In this document: positions 1 to 9,239 of the stretch, piece by piece | How positions within the stretch are numbered: position 1 is the stretch's first letter | Layout of the letters: the number at the start of each line of letters is the position of its first letter | NCBI GenBank assembly: GCA_017631875.1 | Contig: JAGBSL010000006.1 | Location: 9,001 to 73,000 of the forward strand | Source: Bacteroidales bacterium | GTDB lineage: Bacteria; Bacteroidota; Bacteroidia; Bacteroidales; UBA932 | Length of the DNA: 64,000 nucleotides | Reading direction: 5' to 3' | Notes under the pieces: model-generated | The model's input: only the letters and a program-made list of their open reading frames with translations | What the model was told of the DNA's origin: nothing | Databases searched by the model: none | Translations under genes and position numbers: made by a program

Positions 1-119
1 GTCTCGAGGTAGGCGACATCATCGTTGCCGAGGGCGCGGGCCTCATCAAGGAAGGCACACCTATCAAGAGCAAGAACGAGCTTCTTAACCAGCAGAACGA
101 AGAGGAGGGCCAGGAATAA
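1..119 (+). CDS. RND efflux periplasmic adaptor (MFP), C-terminal end only
   Basis: Only the last 38 codons lie in the window. They read from base 3 (LEVGDIIVAEGAGLIKEG...) and end at TAA 117-119. The stretch with 'VAEGAGLIKEGTPIK' matches the membrane-proximal tail of AcrA/MexA-type membrane fusion proteins, which join an inner-membrane RND pump to an outer-membrane channel. The stop overlaps the start of the next gene (TAATG), so the two are translationally coupled. Identification rests on this short tail plus the context of an RND pump and an outer membrane factor directly downstream. The signal peptide and lipoyl/hairpin regions are outside the window. Confidence 0.85.
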   Translation, partial: LEVGDIIVAEGAGLIKEGTPIKSKNELLNQQNEEEGQE

Positions 120-3100
120 TGAACGTCAAGACTTTCATCGACAGGCCGATCTTCGCCGGTGTGATCTCCATCGTGATCCTCCTGGTGGGTCTGATAAGCC
201 TTGCGCAGCTGCCTGTCGAGCAGTTCCCTGAAATCGCGCCACCGACCGTCAGCGTTTCCGCAGCATACGCGGGAGCTAATGCCGAAACGGTGCAGAAGAG
301 TGTGCTCGTGCCGCTCGAAGAGGCAATCAACGGAGTGGAGGACATGATGTACATGGTATCGTCAGCCACCAACTCCGGATCGGCAAGCATCCAGATATAT
401 TTCCGCCAGGGCACCGACGGTGACATGGCCATGGTCAATGTGCAGAACCGCATCGCATCGGCGCAGAGCCTTCTGCCTGCCGAGGTTACCCGAAGCGGAG
501 TGACCGTACGCAAGCGCCAGACCAGCCGCATCAAGACCCTGGCCGTATATAGCCCGGACAACTCATTCGACAGAAAGTTCATCACCAACTACCTCAAGAT
601 CAACATCGAGCCGAGGCTCTCGCGTATCGCAGGAGTCGGCGAGGTGGACGTGCGAGGAGGAGACTATTCGCTCCGTATATGGCTCGATCCGGGCAAGATG
701 GCAAAATACAGCCTCATGCCTTCGGACATCTCGGCAGTGCTCGCGGAGCAGAACCTCGAGGCTCCTACCGGAACTCTCGGAGCGGAGTCGGAGAACACCT
801 TCCGCTATGTGCTCAAGTACCGCGGACGTTACGAGAACGTGACCGATTACGAGAACATGGTCATCCGCGCGGAAAGCAACGGTACTGTGCTGAGGCTCAA
901 GGATGTAGCTACGGTAGAGCTCGGAGAGATGAGTTACGACTATGTAGGCCTTGTGAACGGCCACCCTGGAACTACAATCAACATCTCGCAGACATCAGGT
1001 TCCAATGCGAACGAGATAATCGAGGCTGTAGATGCCGAGATCGAGAGAATCCGCGGCGACCTGCCTAAAGGACTGGACATCGTGGACCTTATGAGTACGA
1101 AGGACTTCCTTGACGCCTCGATCCACAATGTCATCAAGACTCTCTTCGAGGCCATCCTCCTTGTGATCCTCGTTGTTTTCGTGTTCCTTCAGAGTCTCCG
1201 CTCGACCGTTATCCCTACGATATCGATCATCGTGTCGCTGGTCGGAACGTTTGCCTTCCTTTTTGTGGCCGGATTCAGCCTCAACATGATCACCCTCTTT
1301 GCGCTCGTGCTGGTGATCGGAACCGTGGTGGACGACTCGATCGTCGTGGTCGAGGCAGTGCAGGCGAAATTCGACGAAGGATATAAATCAGCATATAAAG
1401 CTGCCGTGGATGCCATGGGAGGCATCTCCACAGCGCTCGTGGCCACTACATTCGTGTTCATGGCAGTGTTCATCCCTGTGAGCTTCATGGGTGGAACCAC
1501 GGGTACATTCTACACTCAGTTCGGTCTTACGATGGCCGTTGCCGTGGGTATCTCGCTCGTGAACTCGCTCACCCTCTCCCCTGCGCTCTGCGCCCTCATC
1601 ATGACCCCTCACGAGGAGATCGTGGAAGGACAGAAGGCAAGCTTCTCAAGCCGTTTCCACAAGGCTTTCGATACAGCTTTCGGAGCCATAGTGAACAAAT
1701 ACAAGCACCTGGTGTTCTTCATGCTCAAGCGCAAGTGGATTACAGTCGTGCTGCTTGTGATAGCCTGCGGCGGACTGTTCTATCTCATGAGCACGACAAA
1801 GACAGGTCTCGTGCCGAAGGAAGACATGGGTACCATCAACATGGACCTGCGTACTCCTCCGGGAACAAACATCGCTGAGACCGAGAAGATCATGGCGGAG
1901 ATCGACCGAAGGATCAGCACCATCCCACAGATCGAGGCATATTCGAGAACTACAGGATGGGGTATGATGTTCGGACAGGGCTCTTCGACCGGTAACTTCG
2001 TGATCCGTCTCAAGGACTGGTCCGAGCGTGAGGGCAAGGGCGACGACATCGACTCGATTATCGAGGAGATGTATGCGCGCACTGCCGACATCACCTCTGC
2101 CGATATCATGATCTACACGCGAGGAATGATTCCGGGCTATGGAGCCAGCAACGGTTTCGAGGTGTATGTGCAGGACCAGAAGGGTGGTAAGCTTGAGGAT
2201 CTTCAGAAGATCACCAATGACTTCATCATCGAACTGAACAAGAGACCGGAGGTGTCTCGCGCAAAGACATCGTTCGACACCAAGTTCCCTATGTATCTTG
2301 TGGAAGTAGACGCCGTGCAGTGCAAGAGGAACGGCATATCACCGGGTACAGTGCTCAGCGTGCTTTCCGGTTATGTTGGAGGAAGCTATGCATCCAACAT
2401 GAACAGGTTCTCGAAACTCTACCGCGTCATGCTGCAGGCGGCACCGGAGTTCCGTCTGGACACAGAGTCGCTGCAGAACATGTTCGTGCGCACAGACAAG
2501 GGCGAGATGTCCCCTATCAACCAGTACATAAAGCTCACACGTATCTATGGACCACAGTCGATTTCGCGATTCAACCTGTTTACTGCCATTTCAGTCAGCG
2601 GACAGGCAGCGAACGGTTACAGCTCGGGACAGGCAATCCAGGCTGTCCGCGAGGTGGCCGCGCAGGTGCTTCCTGCCGGATACGGATATGAGTTCGGAGG
2701 AATGTCACGTGAGGAGGCCGATTCGGGCAGTTCGACAGCGATGATATTCGTAATGTGTATCGTCTTCATCTACCTGATACTCTGCGCATTGTACGAGAGT
2801 TTCCTCATCCCTGTCGTGATTATCCTTTCCGTTCCGTTCGGACTTGCCGGCAGCTTCCTTTTCGCAAGGATGTTCGGACTTGAGAACAATATCTACCTCC
2901 AGATCGGACTCCTCATGCTGATCGGTCTGCTTGCAAAGACCGCTATCCTGCTCACAGAGTATGCATCGCAGAAGCGTGCGGAGGGCATGTCCATAAGCAT
3001 GGCGGCGATGGCGGCGGCGAAGGCCCGTCTGAGACCTATCCTCATGACATCGCTCACCATGATCTTCGGTATGCTTCCGCTCATGTTCGCCCACGGCGTA

Positions 3101-3247
3101 GGAGCTAACGGTAACATATCCATCGGTGTTGGAACCGTGGGAGGCATGCTCATAGGTACTATCGCACTGATAGTCGTAGTCCCTGCCCTCTTCATCGTGT
3201 TCCAGTATATTGAGGAACGCATAATGCCTAAACGTAACAAGGAATAG
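119..3247 (+). CDS. RND multidrug efflux pump, AcrB/MexB (HAE-1) family
   Basis: This 1042-aa inner-membrane proton/drug antiporter has the usual length of the family. The N-terminus (FIDRPIFAGVISIVI) is the typical cytoplasmic start leading into TM1. It is followed by the periplasmic porter domain and the AxLPVEQFPEIAPP signature. TM4 carries the paired proton-relay aspartates in 'GTVVDDSIVVVEAV' (about residues 405-406). The matching lysine lies in 'LLAKTAILL' near residue 940. The C-terminal half repeats the TM/porter arrangement, as expected for the internally duplicated fold. It is the middle gene of an adaptor-pump-outer membrane factor tripartite operon and overlaps the adaptor stop codon. 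The substrate cannot be read from sequence. Confidence 0.96.
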   Translation: MNVKTFIDRPIFAGVISIVILLVGLISLAQLPVEQFPEIAPPTVSVSAAYAGANAETVQKSVLVPLEEAINGVEDMMYMVSSATNSGSASIQIYFRQGTDGDMAMVNVQNRIASAQSLLPAEVTRSGVTVRKRQTSRIKTLAVYSPDNSFDRKFITNYLKINIEPRLSRIAGVGEVDVRGGDYSLRIWLDPGKMAKYSLMPSDISAVLAEQNLEAPTGTLGAESENTFRYVLKYRGRYENVTDYENMVIRAESNGTVLRLKDVATVELGEMSYDYVGLVNGHPGTTINISQTSGSNANEIIEAVDAEIERIRGDLPKGLDIVDLMSTKDFLDASIHNVIKTLFEAILLVILVVFVFLQSLRSTVIPTISIIVSLVGTFAFLFVAGFSLNMITLFALVLVIGTVVDDSIVVVEAVQAKFDEGYKSAYKAAVDAMGGISTALVATTFVFMAVFIPVSFMGGTTGTFYTQFGLTMAVAVGISLVNSLTLSPALCALIMTPHEEIVEGQKASFSSRFHKAFDTAFGAIVNKYKHLVFFMLKRKWITVVLLVIACGGLFYLMSTTKTGLVPKEDMGTINMDLRTPPGTNIAETEKIMAEIDRRISTIPQIEAYSRTTGWGMMFGQGSSTGNFVIRLKDWSEREGKGDDIDSIIEEMYARTADITSADIMIYTRGMIPGYGASNGFEVYVQDQKGGKLEDLQKITNDFIIELNKRPEVSRAKTSFDTKFPMYLVEVDAVQCKRNGISPGTVLSVLSGYVGGSYASNMNRFSKLYRVMLQAAPEFRLDTESLQNMFVRTDKGEMSPINQYIKLTRIYGPQSISRFNLFTAISVSGQAANGYSSGQAIQAVREVAAQVLPAGYGYEFGGMSREEADSGSSTAMIFVMCIVFIYLILCALYESFLIPVVIILSVPFGLAGSFLFARMFGLENNIYLQIGLLMLIGLLAKTAILLTEYASQKRAEGMSISMAAMAAAKARLRPILMTSLTMIFGMLPLMFAHGVGANGNISIGVGTVGGMLIGTIALIVVVPALFIVFQYIEERIMPKRNKE

Positions 3248-3280
3248 ATTACCACGTCGCTACGCTCCTCGTAATGACGT
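3246..3280. repeat. Short palindromic repeat, CGTCATTGCGAGG family
   Basis: This 35-nt unit overlaps the pump stop codon. On the minus strand it reads ACGTCATTACGAGG... ending ...GTGGTAATCT. It is an imperfect palindrome of the same family as the copies at 9778-9813, 11394-11429 and 51770-51804. It lies in the 84-nt gap between the pump and outer membrane factor genes. Confidence 0.75.
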
Positions 3281-3331
3281 GTAGGACTCATTAAGAGGGA
3301 ACGAAAGGGACACCGGAAACATCAAAACGTC

Positions 3332-4669
3332 ATGAAAAAAATACTTATAATAACACTCCTGCTATCATCATTGAGCAGCTGTGGCCTATACAGACAATAC
3401 GAGCGCGAGGAAATGCACTTCGTCGACAGTCTTTACAGGAGGATGTCGGTCCCAACCGACTCCATATCCACTGCAGTAATGTCATGGGACGTGATGTTCA
3501 CAGACCCACTTCTGCAGGATTGGATACAGACCGGTCTCGACTACAATACTGACCTTCATGTAGCAAGATTGAAGGTGCAGGAGGCCGAGGCGGCGCTGCT
3601 CGCAGCCCGCTGGGCATTGCTGCCGGGCGCAGACTTCAACATGCAGGGCGGCCTTCCCGGCCAGTTCTCCGCAAGCCTTGGAGCAAGCTGGCAGGCAGAC
3701 ATCTTCGGAAGTCTTCGCAACGCAAAACGTCGCGCACAGGCTGCTCTGGAGCAGAGCGAAGCATACAGGCAGGCGGTGCAGACCCAGCTCGTTGCAACTA
3801 TCGCCGAGAGCTACTACACTCTCCTGATGCTCGACGAACAGCTCAGCATAAGTACCAGAACCATGAACACATGGGAAGAGAGCATCAGGACACTCGAGGC
3901 CCTGAAGCGCGCCGGAAAGACCAATGAGGCAGCAGTGCTCCAAGCCAAGGCTAACAAGCTGGGAGTTGAGGCTAATATACTGACACTGGAGAAGGAGATT
4001 CTCGCCATAGAGAACTCTTTGTGCGCATTGGTAGGAGTCGTCCCTATGCCTATCACGCGAAGCACTCTCGACGATCAGGAACTTCCAGAAGCGCTGTCGG
4101 CAGGCGTACCGGCCGAGCTCCTGAGCCGTCGCCCTGACGTGCGCCAGGCGGAGCTCGCCCTTGCACAGGCCTTCTACTCGGTCAATTCTGCCAAGGCATC
4201 ATTTTATCCTAACGTGAAGTTAAGCGGCACACTGGGATGGACCACCGGCAACGGTAACATTGTCCTTGACCCAGGCAGCCTGATCGCAAACCTCCTGGCA
4301 GGACTTACTCAACCGGTCTTCGGCCGTGGCGTCAACAAGGCACGCCTCCAGGCTGCGCAGGCGCAGTATGAGCAGGCAGGATACCTGTTCCGCCAGAGTC
4401 TTCTCGACGCCGGAGTGGAGGTGAACAACGCCCTCACGATGTGGCAGACAGCCCAGAAGCGCGTCGAACTTGGCAAGAAACAGATTGTAAGTCTCCAGGC
4501 CGCAGTGTGGAATACCCAGCTCCTGATGAAGCACGGAAACGCCGACTATCTTGAAGTTCTGACCGCCCAGAAGAACCTTCTGCAGGCAGAGCTGACAGAG
4601 GCTTCAGACAGGCTAGACGAGATAAAGAGCGTAATAAATCTCTACCGCGCCCTTGGCGGAGGGTATTAA
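3332..4669 (+). CDS. TolC-like outer membrane factor lipoprotein (NodT/OprM type)
   Basis: The 445-aa protein begins with a lipoprotein signal (hydrophobic core, then SLSSCGLY; lipobox Cys at about residue 17). It has the two-fold repeated alpha-barrel/beta-barrel organisation of outer membrane efflux factors: 'VARLKVQEAEAALLAARWALLPG' in the first half and 'RPDVRQAELALAQAFYSVNSAKASFYPNVKLSG' in the second. 'LLSRRPDVRQAE' is the hallmark of the NodT/OprM branch. It would form the trimeric exit duct for the RND pump encoded just upstream, and is probably co-transcribed with it across an 84-nt gap that holds a palindromic repeat. Length and motifs fit the family well. Confidence 0.94.
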   Translation: MKKILIITLLLSSLSSCGLYRQYEREEMHFVDSLYRRMSVPTDSISTAVMSWDVMFTDPLLQDWIQTGLDYNTDLHVARLKVQEAEAALLAARWALLPGADFNMQGGLPGQFSASLGASWQADIFGSLRNAKRRAQAALEQSEAYRQAVQTQLVATIAESYYTLLMLDEQLSISTRTMNTWEESIRTLEALKRAGKTNEAAVLQAKANKLGVEANILTLEKEILAIENSLCALVGVVPMPITRSTLDDQELPEALSAGVPAELLSRRPDVRQAELALAQAFYSVNSAKASFYPNVKLSGTLGWTTGNGNIVLDPGSLIANLLAGLTQPVFGRGVNKARLQAAQAQYEQAGYLFRQSLLDAGVEVNNALTMWQTAQKRVELGKKQIVSLQAAVWNTQLLMKHGNADYLEVLTAQKNLLQAELTEASDRLDEIKSVINLYRALGGGY

Positions 4670-4671
4670 AT

Positions 4672-4702
4672 TTGCTTTTGCAGATTTTATTGCTTAATTT
4701 TG
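4672..4702 (+). promoter_or_regulatory. Bacteroidota-type promoter for the 4748 lipoprotein gene
   Basis: TTG at 4672-4674, a 20-nt spacer and TAATTTTG at 4695-4702 fit the -33/-7 consensus (TTG-N19-21-TAnnTTTG). They lie 46 nt before the ATG at 4748. Confidence 0.65.
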
Positions 4703-4747
4703 AAATTCAATTCGCTCTGAAAATAACAAACCAAAACAAAATAGAGT

Positions 4748-6199
4748 ATGAAAAAGTTTTTTAAGTTTGCTGCTGTTGCAGCTATTGCTGCCGCTTTTGT
4801 AAGCTGCGGTAATGAGAAGCCAGGCCCAGAGCCAGGTCCGGACACACCTTCTTCAGAATACACACAGGACCTCAAGTTCACTCTCGAGCTTAAGGAAGTC
4901 GATACTGACCAGGCAAAGGTTGCAGTAGAGCACAACGGTACCACAACTGACACATGGTATGGCTTCGCTACTACTGAGACTGATATCGATAAGGCAATCG
5001 CAGACGCTCTTGCTGCGGGAGACATCAAGCTCCAGAAGAAGACAAAATATACAGTAACAGTTAAGAACCTCGAGCCTGAGACTGACTACACATTCGTTGC
5101 AGTAGGTGTAACTGCAGACGGCAAGACTTATGGTGAGGTAGCAACTCTCGAGTTCACAACTGCTGCGGAAGCAGAAGGATTTAAGGAGAATCCAAACTGG
5201 ACTCTTGCGTATACCGGTGCAAAGGAGTATGAGGGCCAGACCTACAAGCATACTGTAACAGTTACAAGTACAGACCAGAACAAGTGGTTCCTTTCTAGCG
5301 CTTGGTCAAAAGCAGAGTTTGATGCAGCACTTGTTGAGTATGGACTTGAGGTAATATTGCAGTATGAGCTCAATGAGTACACACAGCTTGTTAACTATTA
5401 TATTGAATACTACAAGAGCCAGGGTTACGATGCTACTTTTGCTGACTTCCCATACCAGGGAACTGATTGGGATACTGTCGACATCACTCCTGGTGACTGG
5501 TACGTAATTGCAATCGGAGTCACTGACAATGGCGAGCTCAGCGGACTTTACGCAATCTCTGATGTCATCACCATCGAGGAGGAAGCTGCAACAGAAGATT
5601 ACCTTGCTTGGATAGGAGATTGGACATTCACCGATGCAAATGGTGTTTCATTGACAGCTACATTTGAGAAGAAAGTCAACAACGAATCTTACAACATGTA
5701 TGGTTTTGACGCTGCTGACCTTGGTTATGACTTCCCTGTTGAGGTTACATGGCTAGCAGACTATAACATCTGGACAATCTACCCTCAGCAATTCGGAACA
5801 CTTAACTTTGAGGACGGATCATCAGGCGAACTTTATTTCCTTGGAGGTCAGCAGAGTGAAACAGGATTCGCTCTTTATACTGATGTACCAACATGCATAG
5901 GAGGTTTTGACGAAAATGGAAACCGCGTTGTTATTGGATATTCTGATGAAGAGTCTGGTGTAAATATGACACTGATGAGCCACTTTGTTGTAATCGATGA
6001 ACAGCCGTACTTCTGGGAGGATCCAGCACTTATTCCAACATTCCCAATGACAATCACAGCAGCTGAAGCAACACCTGCTACTGCTACTAAAGCAACTACA
6101 CACGGCATCAAGGCTAATAAGAAGTTCACAACAAAACTTGTTAACCCTATCGTGCCAGGTAAGACATTGAAAAACTACGCTCCAGTTAAGATGTTTTAA
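4748..6199 (+). CDS. Lipoprotein with FN3-like domain, tandem paralogue 1
   Basis: The 483-aa exported lipoprotein has signal MKKFFKFAAVAAIAAAFVSCG with the lipobox Cys at residue 20, then a Pro/Gly/Glu-rich linker (GPEPGPDTPSSEY). Residues of about 35-140 resemble a fibronectin type III-like beta sandwich ('KYTVTVKNLEPETDYTFVAVGVTADGKTY'). The rest has no recognised enzyme motif. A later segment, 'LAWIGDWTFTDANGVSLTATFEKK', recurs in the next gene. It has its own promoter and is followed by a strong terminator. The role is unknown. A surface-exposed binding or structural protein is likely, anchored in the outer membrane as is common in Bacteroidales. The acidic C-D-G context after the Cys gives no clear surface-export signal. 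Confidence 0.88.
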   Translation: MKKFFKFAAVAAIAAAFVSCGNEKPGPEPGPDTPSSEYTQDLKFTLELKEVDTDQAKVAVEHNGTTTDTWYGFATTETDIDKAIADALAAGDIKLQKKTKYTVTVKNLEPETDYTFVAVGVTADGKTYGEVATLEFTTAAEAEGFKENPNWTLAYTGAKEYEGQTYKHTVTVTSTDQNKWFLSSAWSKAEFDAALVEYGLEVILQYELNEYTQLVNYYIEYYKSQGYDATFADFPYQGTDWDTVDITPGDWYVIAIGVTDNGELSGLYAISDVITIEEEAATEDYLAWIGDWTFTDANGVSLTATFEKKVNNESYNMYGFDAADLGYDFPVEVTWLADYNIWTIYPQQFGTLNFEDGSSGELYFLGGQQSETGFALYTDVPTCIGGFDENGNRVVIGYSDEESGVNMTLMSHFVVIDEQPYFWEDPALIPTFPMTITAAEATPATATKATTHGIKANKKFTTKLVNPIVPGKTLKNYAPVKMF

Positions 6200-6220
6200 T
6201 CTTTCCTAATAATATTGATA

Positions 6221-6259
6221 AAAACCCCGAAAGTTTTTTGTCGAACTTTCGGGGTTTTT
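6221..6259 (+). terminator. Intrinsic terminator after the 4748 gene
   Basis: AAAACCCCGAAAGTT at 6221-6235 pairs with AACTTTCGGGGTTTTT at 6244-6259. The strong stem ends in a T-run, 20 nt past the stop codon. Confidence 0.9.
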
Positions 6260-6339
6260 GTATGTCCATCTACATATTTTTGGATATGAGCGTACTTATG
6301 TCTAACTTAGTTCTTTGTATACATCATAAACGTAATAAC

Positions 6340-7761
6340 ATGAAGATTTTAACTAAGGTAGCAGCCGTCCTGATGGTAGCATCGGCATTACTGAGCTGTA
6401 AAAAGGAACCTGTCAACAACATTCCAAATGAGCCAGAAAAACCGGATCAGCCTAATGTGGAAGTAGAGATCGAGTATACTGAAGACATCGAGTTTGCACT
6501 CAAGGTTCTTTCAGTAGGCGCAACTACCGCGGAGATCGAGATAGAGCACACAGGTACCGAAGACGATACCTGGTATGGATTTGCCACTACATCGACAAAT
6601 ATAAAGGTAGCTATCATGGATATGGTAGCGGAACTTACGGAAAACGATGACGAAAAAGTCACAGGCCTGTTCAACGGCTACAGCAAGACCATCAAGCTGG
6701 AAGGCCTTGAACCTGAGACCAAGTACAATTACATCGTCTTTGCGATAACTGAGGATGGAGATGTTTACGGTACTGAGGAATACGAATCCTTCAAGACCAT
6801 TACTGAGTACAAGGTCAACCCAGCATGGACAGTGGAATATACAGGCCGCCAGTTCATCGGTGAGCAAGAGTACGAAAATACTGTCAGCGTAACAAGCAAA
6901 GACGAGAACCCGTACTTCATGACCATCGTAACCCAGGAACGCTTCGAAAGCACTGAGATCAAGACACTGCTCACCGAGGAACTCGAATCGCTCAAGGAGT
7001 TTATCGATCAGTACAATAAGTATTATGACGTCGTAACCACATTCAAGAGCTGGTGCTTCAGCGGCAATGCAATCGATGCTTTCGGTCTGGAGTCTGACTA
7101 TGACTATGTTGCCATGGCGATCGGAGCCTCAGAAGACGGTGAGTTGACAGGCCTCTATGCATACTCAGAAGTGTTCCAGCCTTACGAGGAAGAGATGACT
7201 GAGGCCTATGCTTCATGGATCGGCGACTGGGTGTTTACTGGTGCCAACGGAGTCTCATTCGACATCAACATCAGAAAGGACAAGAGCAACAAGACATTTG
7301 TCATGACAGGATGGGAAGGCGAAGAGGCAAGTCACTGTGAGGTAATCATCGACTGGTATGGTGACTCATGGATGATCTGGTCGCAGCATATCCTGTCAGG
7401 ATCAGATCCGACTTATGGAAACTATGACATATATTTCTGCCCGGTAAATACCGAGAACGGCAAAGGATATATCGGAGACTACCCTATGTGCATAGGAGCC
7501 GTAACCGAGGACGGATCACGCATGGTCGGCATTTATCAGGAAGAGGGCTTCACATTCACCCACATGCAGTTCCTTGCAGAGTGGCCGGACGGTCTCTATA
7601 GGGTAACCCATACTACGGAGTTCCCAACTTTCCCTATCACGGTGACTCCGGTAACCAAAACAAAGTCAGTCGACTGCAAAGCCTCTCCGGTCAGCAGAAA
7701 GGTCCTCATGGCCCCAATCAGCGTTCCACACGAAACACTGACAATCAGCACGATACGCTAG
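6340..7761 (+). CDS. Lipoprotein with FN3-like domain, tandem paralogue 2
   Basis: This 473-aa protein is a clear paralogue of the preceding gene. Shared features are the 'DTWYGFATT' block, 'LEGLEPETKYNYIVFAIT' FN3-like strands, 'NPAWTVEYTGRQF' and the 'ASWIGDWVFTGANGVSF' segment, all in the same order. The start at 6340 (MKILTKVAAVLMVASALLSC) gives a proper lipoprotein signal with Cys at residue 20. An in-frame ATG at 6238 would lie inside the upstream terminator and give no signal, so it is rejected. The pair arose by tandem duplication and has diverged substantially. Each copy is transcribed separately, since a terminator stands between them. No catalytic motif is visible. Confidence 0.87.
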   Translation: MKILTKVAAVLMVASALLSCKKEPVNNIPNEPEKPDQPNVEVEIEYTEDIEFALKVLSVGATTAEIEIEHTGTEDDTWYGFATTSTNIKVAIMDMVAELTENDDEKVTGLFNGYSKTIKLEGLEPETKYNYIVFAITEDGDVYGTEEYESFKTITEYKVNPAWTVEYTGRQFIGEQEYENTVSVTSKDENPYFMTIVTQERFESTEIKTLLTEELESLKEFIDQYNKYYDVVTTFKSWCFSGNAIDAFGLESDYDYVAMAIGASEDGELTGLYAYSEVFQPYEEEMTEAYASWIGDWVFTGANGVSFDINIRKDKSNKTFVMTGWEGEEASHCEVIIDWYGDSWMIWSQHILSGSDPTYGNYDIYFCPVNTENGKGYIGDYPMCIGAVTEDGSRMVGIYQEEGFTFTHMQFLAEWPDGLYRVTHTTEFPTFPITVTPVTKTKSVDCKASPVSRKVLMAPISVPHETLTISTIR

Positions 7762-7789
7762 TGTCCTGCATGGCTCGGAAGGCAGGACA
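7761..7789. repeat. Hairpin repeat, TGTCCTGC family, copy 1
   Basis: GTGTCCTGCATGG...AAGGCAGGACA overlaps the last base of the stop codon. The arms TGTCCTGC and GCAGGACA are complementary. The same unit occurs at 9165-9206 (inverted and extended) and 49620-49648. Confidence 0.7.
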
Positions 7790-7820
7790 ATCACACAACA
7801 TACTGACTTTCAGCAACATA

Positions 7821-7847
7821 CTGGTCCCGGTCCGGGGCCAGTTTTTT
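7821..7847 (+). terminator. Intrinsic terminator after lipoprotein paralogue 2
   Basis: CTGGTCCC at 7821-7828 pairs with GGGGCCAG at 7834-7841 (one G-T wobble), followed by six Ts. Confidence 0.8.
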
Positions 7848-7890
7848 ATTTGCACGGATGTTGGAATAACCGGATATAAAACATGAAGTT

Positions 7891-9093
7891 ATGACTACTA
7901 TAGTTGAATGGCTGAACAGCATCATGACAGGACACTTCGGGTTGAAGACCGAACTGGCTGACACGATAGACGGTATAGCTGCACTGCTTGTAATCGTTTT
8001 GATTGCAGTGGGTATAAACTGGATATTCCAGAGCATCTACAGATGGATGAGCAGGCATAACATAAAGCTTATTCACTCGAAATGGCAACCTTACCTTTCC
8101 GGACGGCGGTTAGGGCACCGAGTCCTGCTGCTGATTCCGGCGGTAGCTTTTTATTTCCTCGTGAACTTGGCTTTCGGAGATTCCGGCAAGACCGTACGCC
8201 TGCTTCATAGGGTCGACATAGCATACATGGTCCTGGTCTTTGTGATGATATGCAGCGCATTGCTTCTGACCATCCTTGATGCGTACAGCAAGACGGACAA
8301 ATATAAGACACACCCGCTCAAAGGTCTGATCCAGGGCCTGCAGGTCGTGCTTTATTTTGTTGGGACGATAATCATCGTCGCTGTCCTGATAGACAAATCT
8401 CCGACCGTGCTGCTGACCGGATTGGGCGCCTCTGCTGCCGTGCTTATGCTCATTTTCAAGGACAGCATTCTGGGATTCGTGTCCGGGGTGCAGCTGTCAC
8501 AGAACAATATGATCCAAATTGGAGACTGGATCCAGATGCCGGACGGAAGTGCGAACGGAACTGTGGAGGAAATCACTCTGAATACCGTAAAGGTACGCAA
8601 CTGGGACAACACACTGTCCATGATACCGCCATACACTCTGGTCACCGCCCCGTTCAAGAACTGGCGCGGCATGCAGGAAAGCGGTGGCCGCAGAGCGGAC
8701 AAATGCATATACATAGATGTGAACTCTCTGGAAATATGTTCCGAAGACATGATATCCGACATCCTAAAGGCCTACCCGATCCTGTCGGATTACATGAAGT
8801 CTGCCGTTCCGACCGGGCAGTCATCTTCACATGAAACGGTTCCTCAGATGACCAACATCCAGATTTTCCGTGCCTACATCACAGCCTACCTCAGCACCCA
8901 CCCCGAAGTCAACCCGTCGCTGGACATCATCGTGACACAAAAGGAGGCTACAGCATATGGCCTCCCGATCTATGTGTATTTCTTCTTGAGTGACAAGGCA
9001 TGGGCCTCATTCGAACGCAAGCAGTCAGACATCTTCGCCCACCTGATGACCGTAGCTTCCGACTTCGGCCTCCGCCTCTACCAGCGTCCGTGA
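7891..9093 (+). CDS. MscS-family mechanosensitive channel, YbdG-like
   Basis: This 400-aa inner-membrane protein has about five hydrophobic segments (around residues 27-50, 75-95, 110-130, 150-170 and 180-200), then the pore/beta domain. The pore-lining helix and following region (LLTGLGASAAVLMLIFKDSILGFVSGVQLS) are the MscS signature. 'IGDWIQMPDGSANGTVEEITLNTVKVRNWDN' is the beta domain. 'FKNWRGMQESGGRR' is typical of the longer YbdG-type members. It would open under membrane tension during hypo-osmotic shock and release solutes. It is monocistronic between two hairpins and convergent with aroC. The extra N-terminal membrane segments explain the length above classical MscS (about 286 aa). 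Confidence 0.93.
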   Translation: MTTIVEWLNSIMTGHFGLKTELADTIDGIAALLVIVLIAVGINWIFQSIYRWMSRHNIKLIHSKWQPYLSGRRLGHRVLLLIPAVAFYFLVNLAFGDSGKTVRLLHRVDIAYMVLVFVMICSALLLTILDAYSKTDKYKTHPLKGLIQGLQVVLYFVGTIIIVAVLIDKSPTVLLTGLGASAAVLMLIFKDSILGFVSGVQLSQNNMIQIGDWIQMPDGSANGTVEEITLNTVKVRNWDNTLSMIPPYTLVTAPFKNWRGMQESGGRRADKCIYIDVNSLEICSEDMISDILKAYPILSDYMKSAVPTGQSSSHETVPQMTNIQIFRAYITAYLSTHPEVNPSLDIIVTQKEATAYGLPIYVYFFLSDKAWASFERKQSDIFAHLMTVASDFGLRLYQRP

Positions 9094-9164
9094 CATCCAG
9101 ACTAGGGACTCGGCAGCGACGGCGAGAAAGCGCATACAGCCATATCATTGACTCCCAACGAGTT

Positions 9165-9206
9165 ACCGGAGTGTCCTGCCTTCCTCGCCATGCAGGACAC
9201 TCCGGT
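9165..9206. repeat. 42-nt palindrome, TGTCCTGC family copy 2; probable bidirectional terminator
   Basis: ACCGGAGTGTCCTGC... pairs with ...GCAGGACACTCCGGT to give a long near-perfect stem between the convergent channel gene and aroC. The core is the inverse of the unit at 7761-7789. Its position between two gene ends suggests it stops transcription from both sides. Confidence 0.7.
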
Positions 9207-9239
9207 AAACCTTTGTCATTCAGAGAATTATACAAAACA

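Noticed and set aside
6238..6339. Upstream start for the second lipoprotein paralogue
   Set aside because: It would start inside the terminator of the previous gene and lack a signal peptide; 6340 gives a good lipobox.
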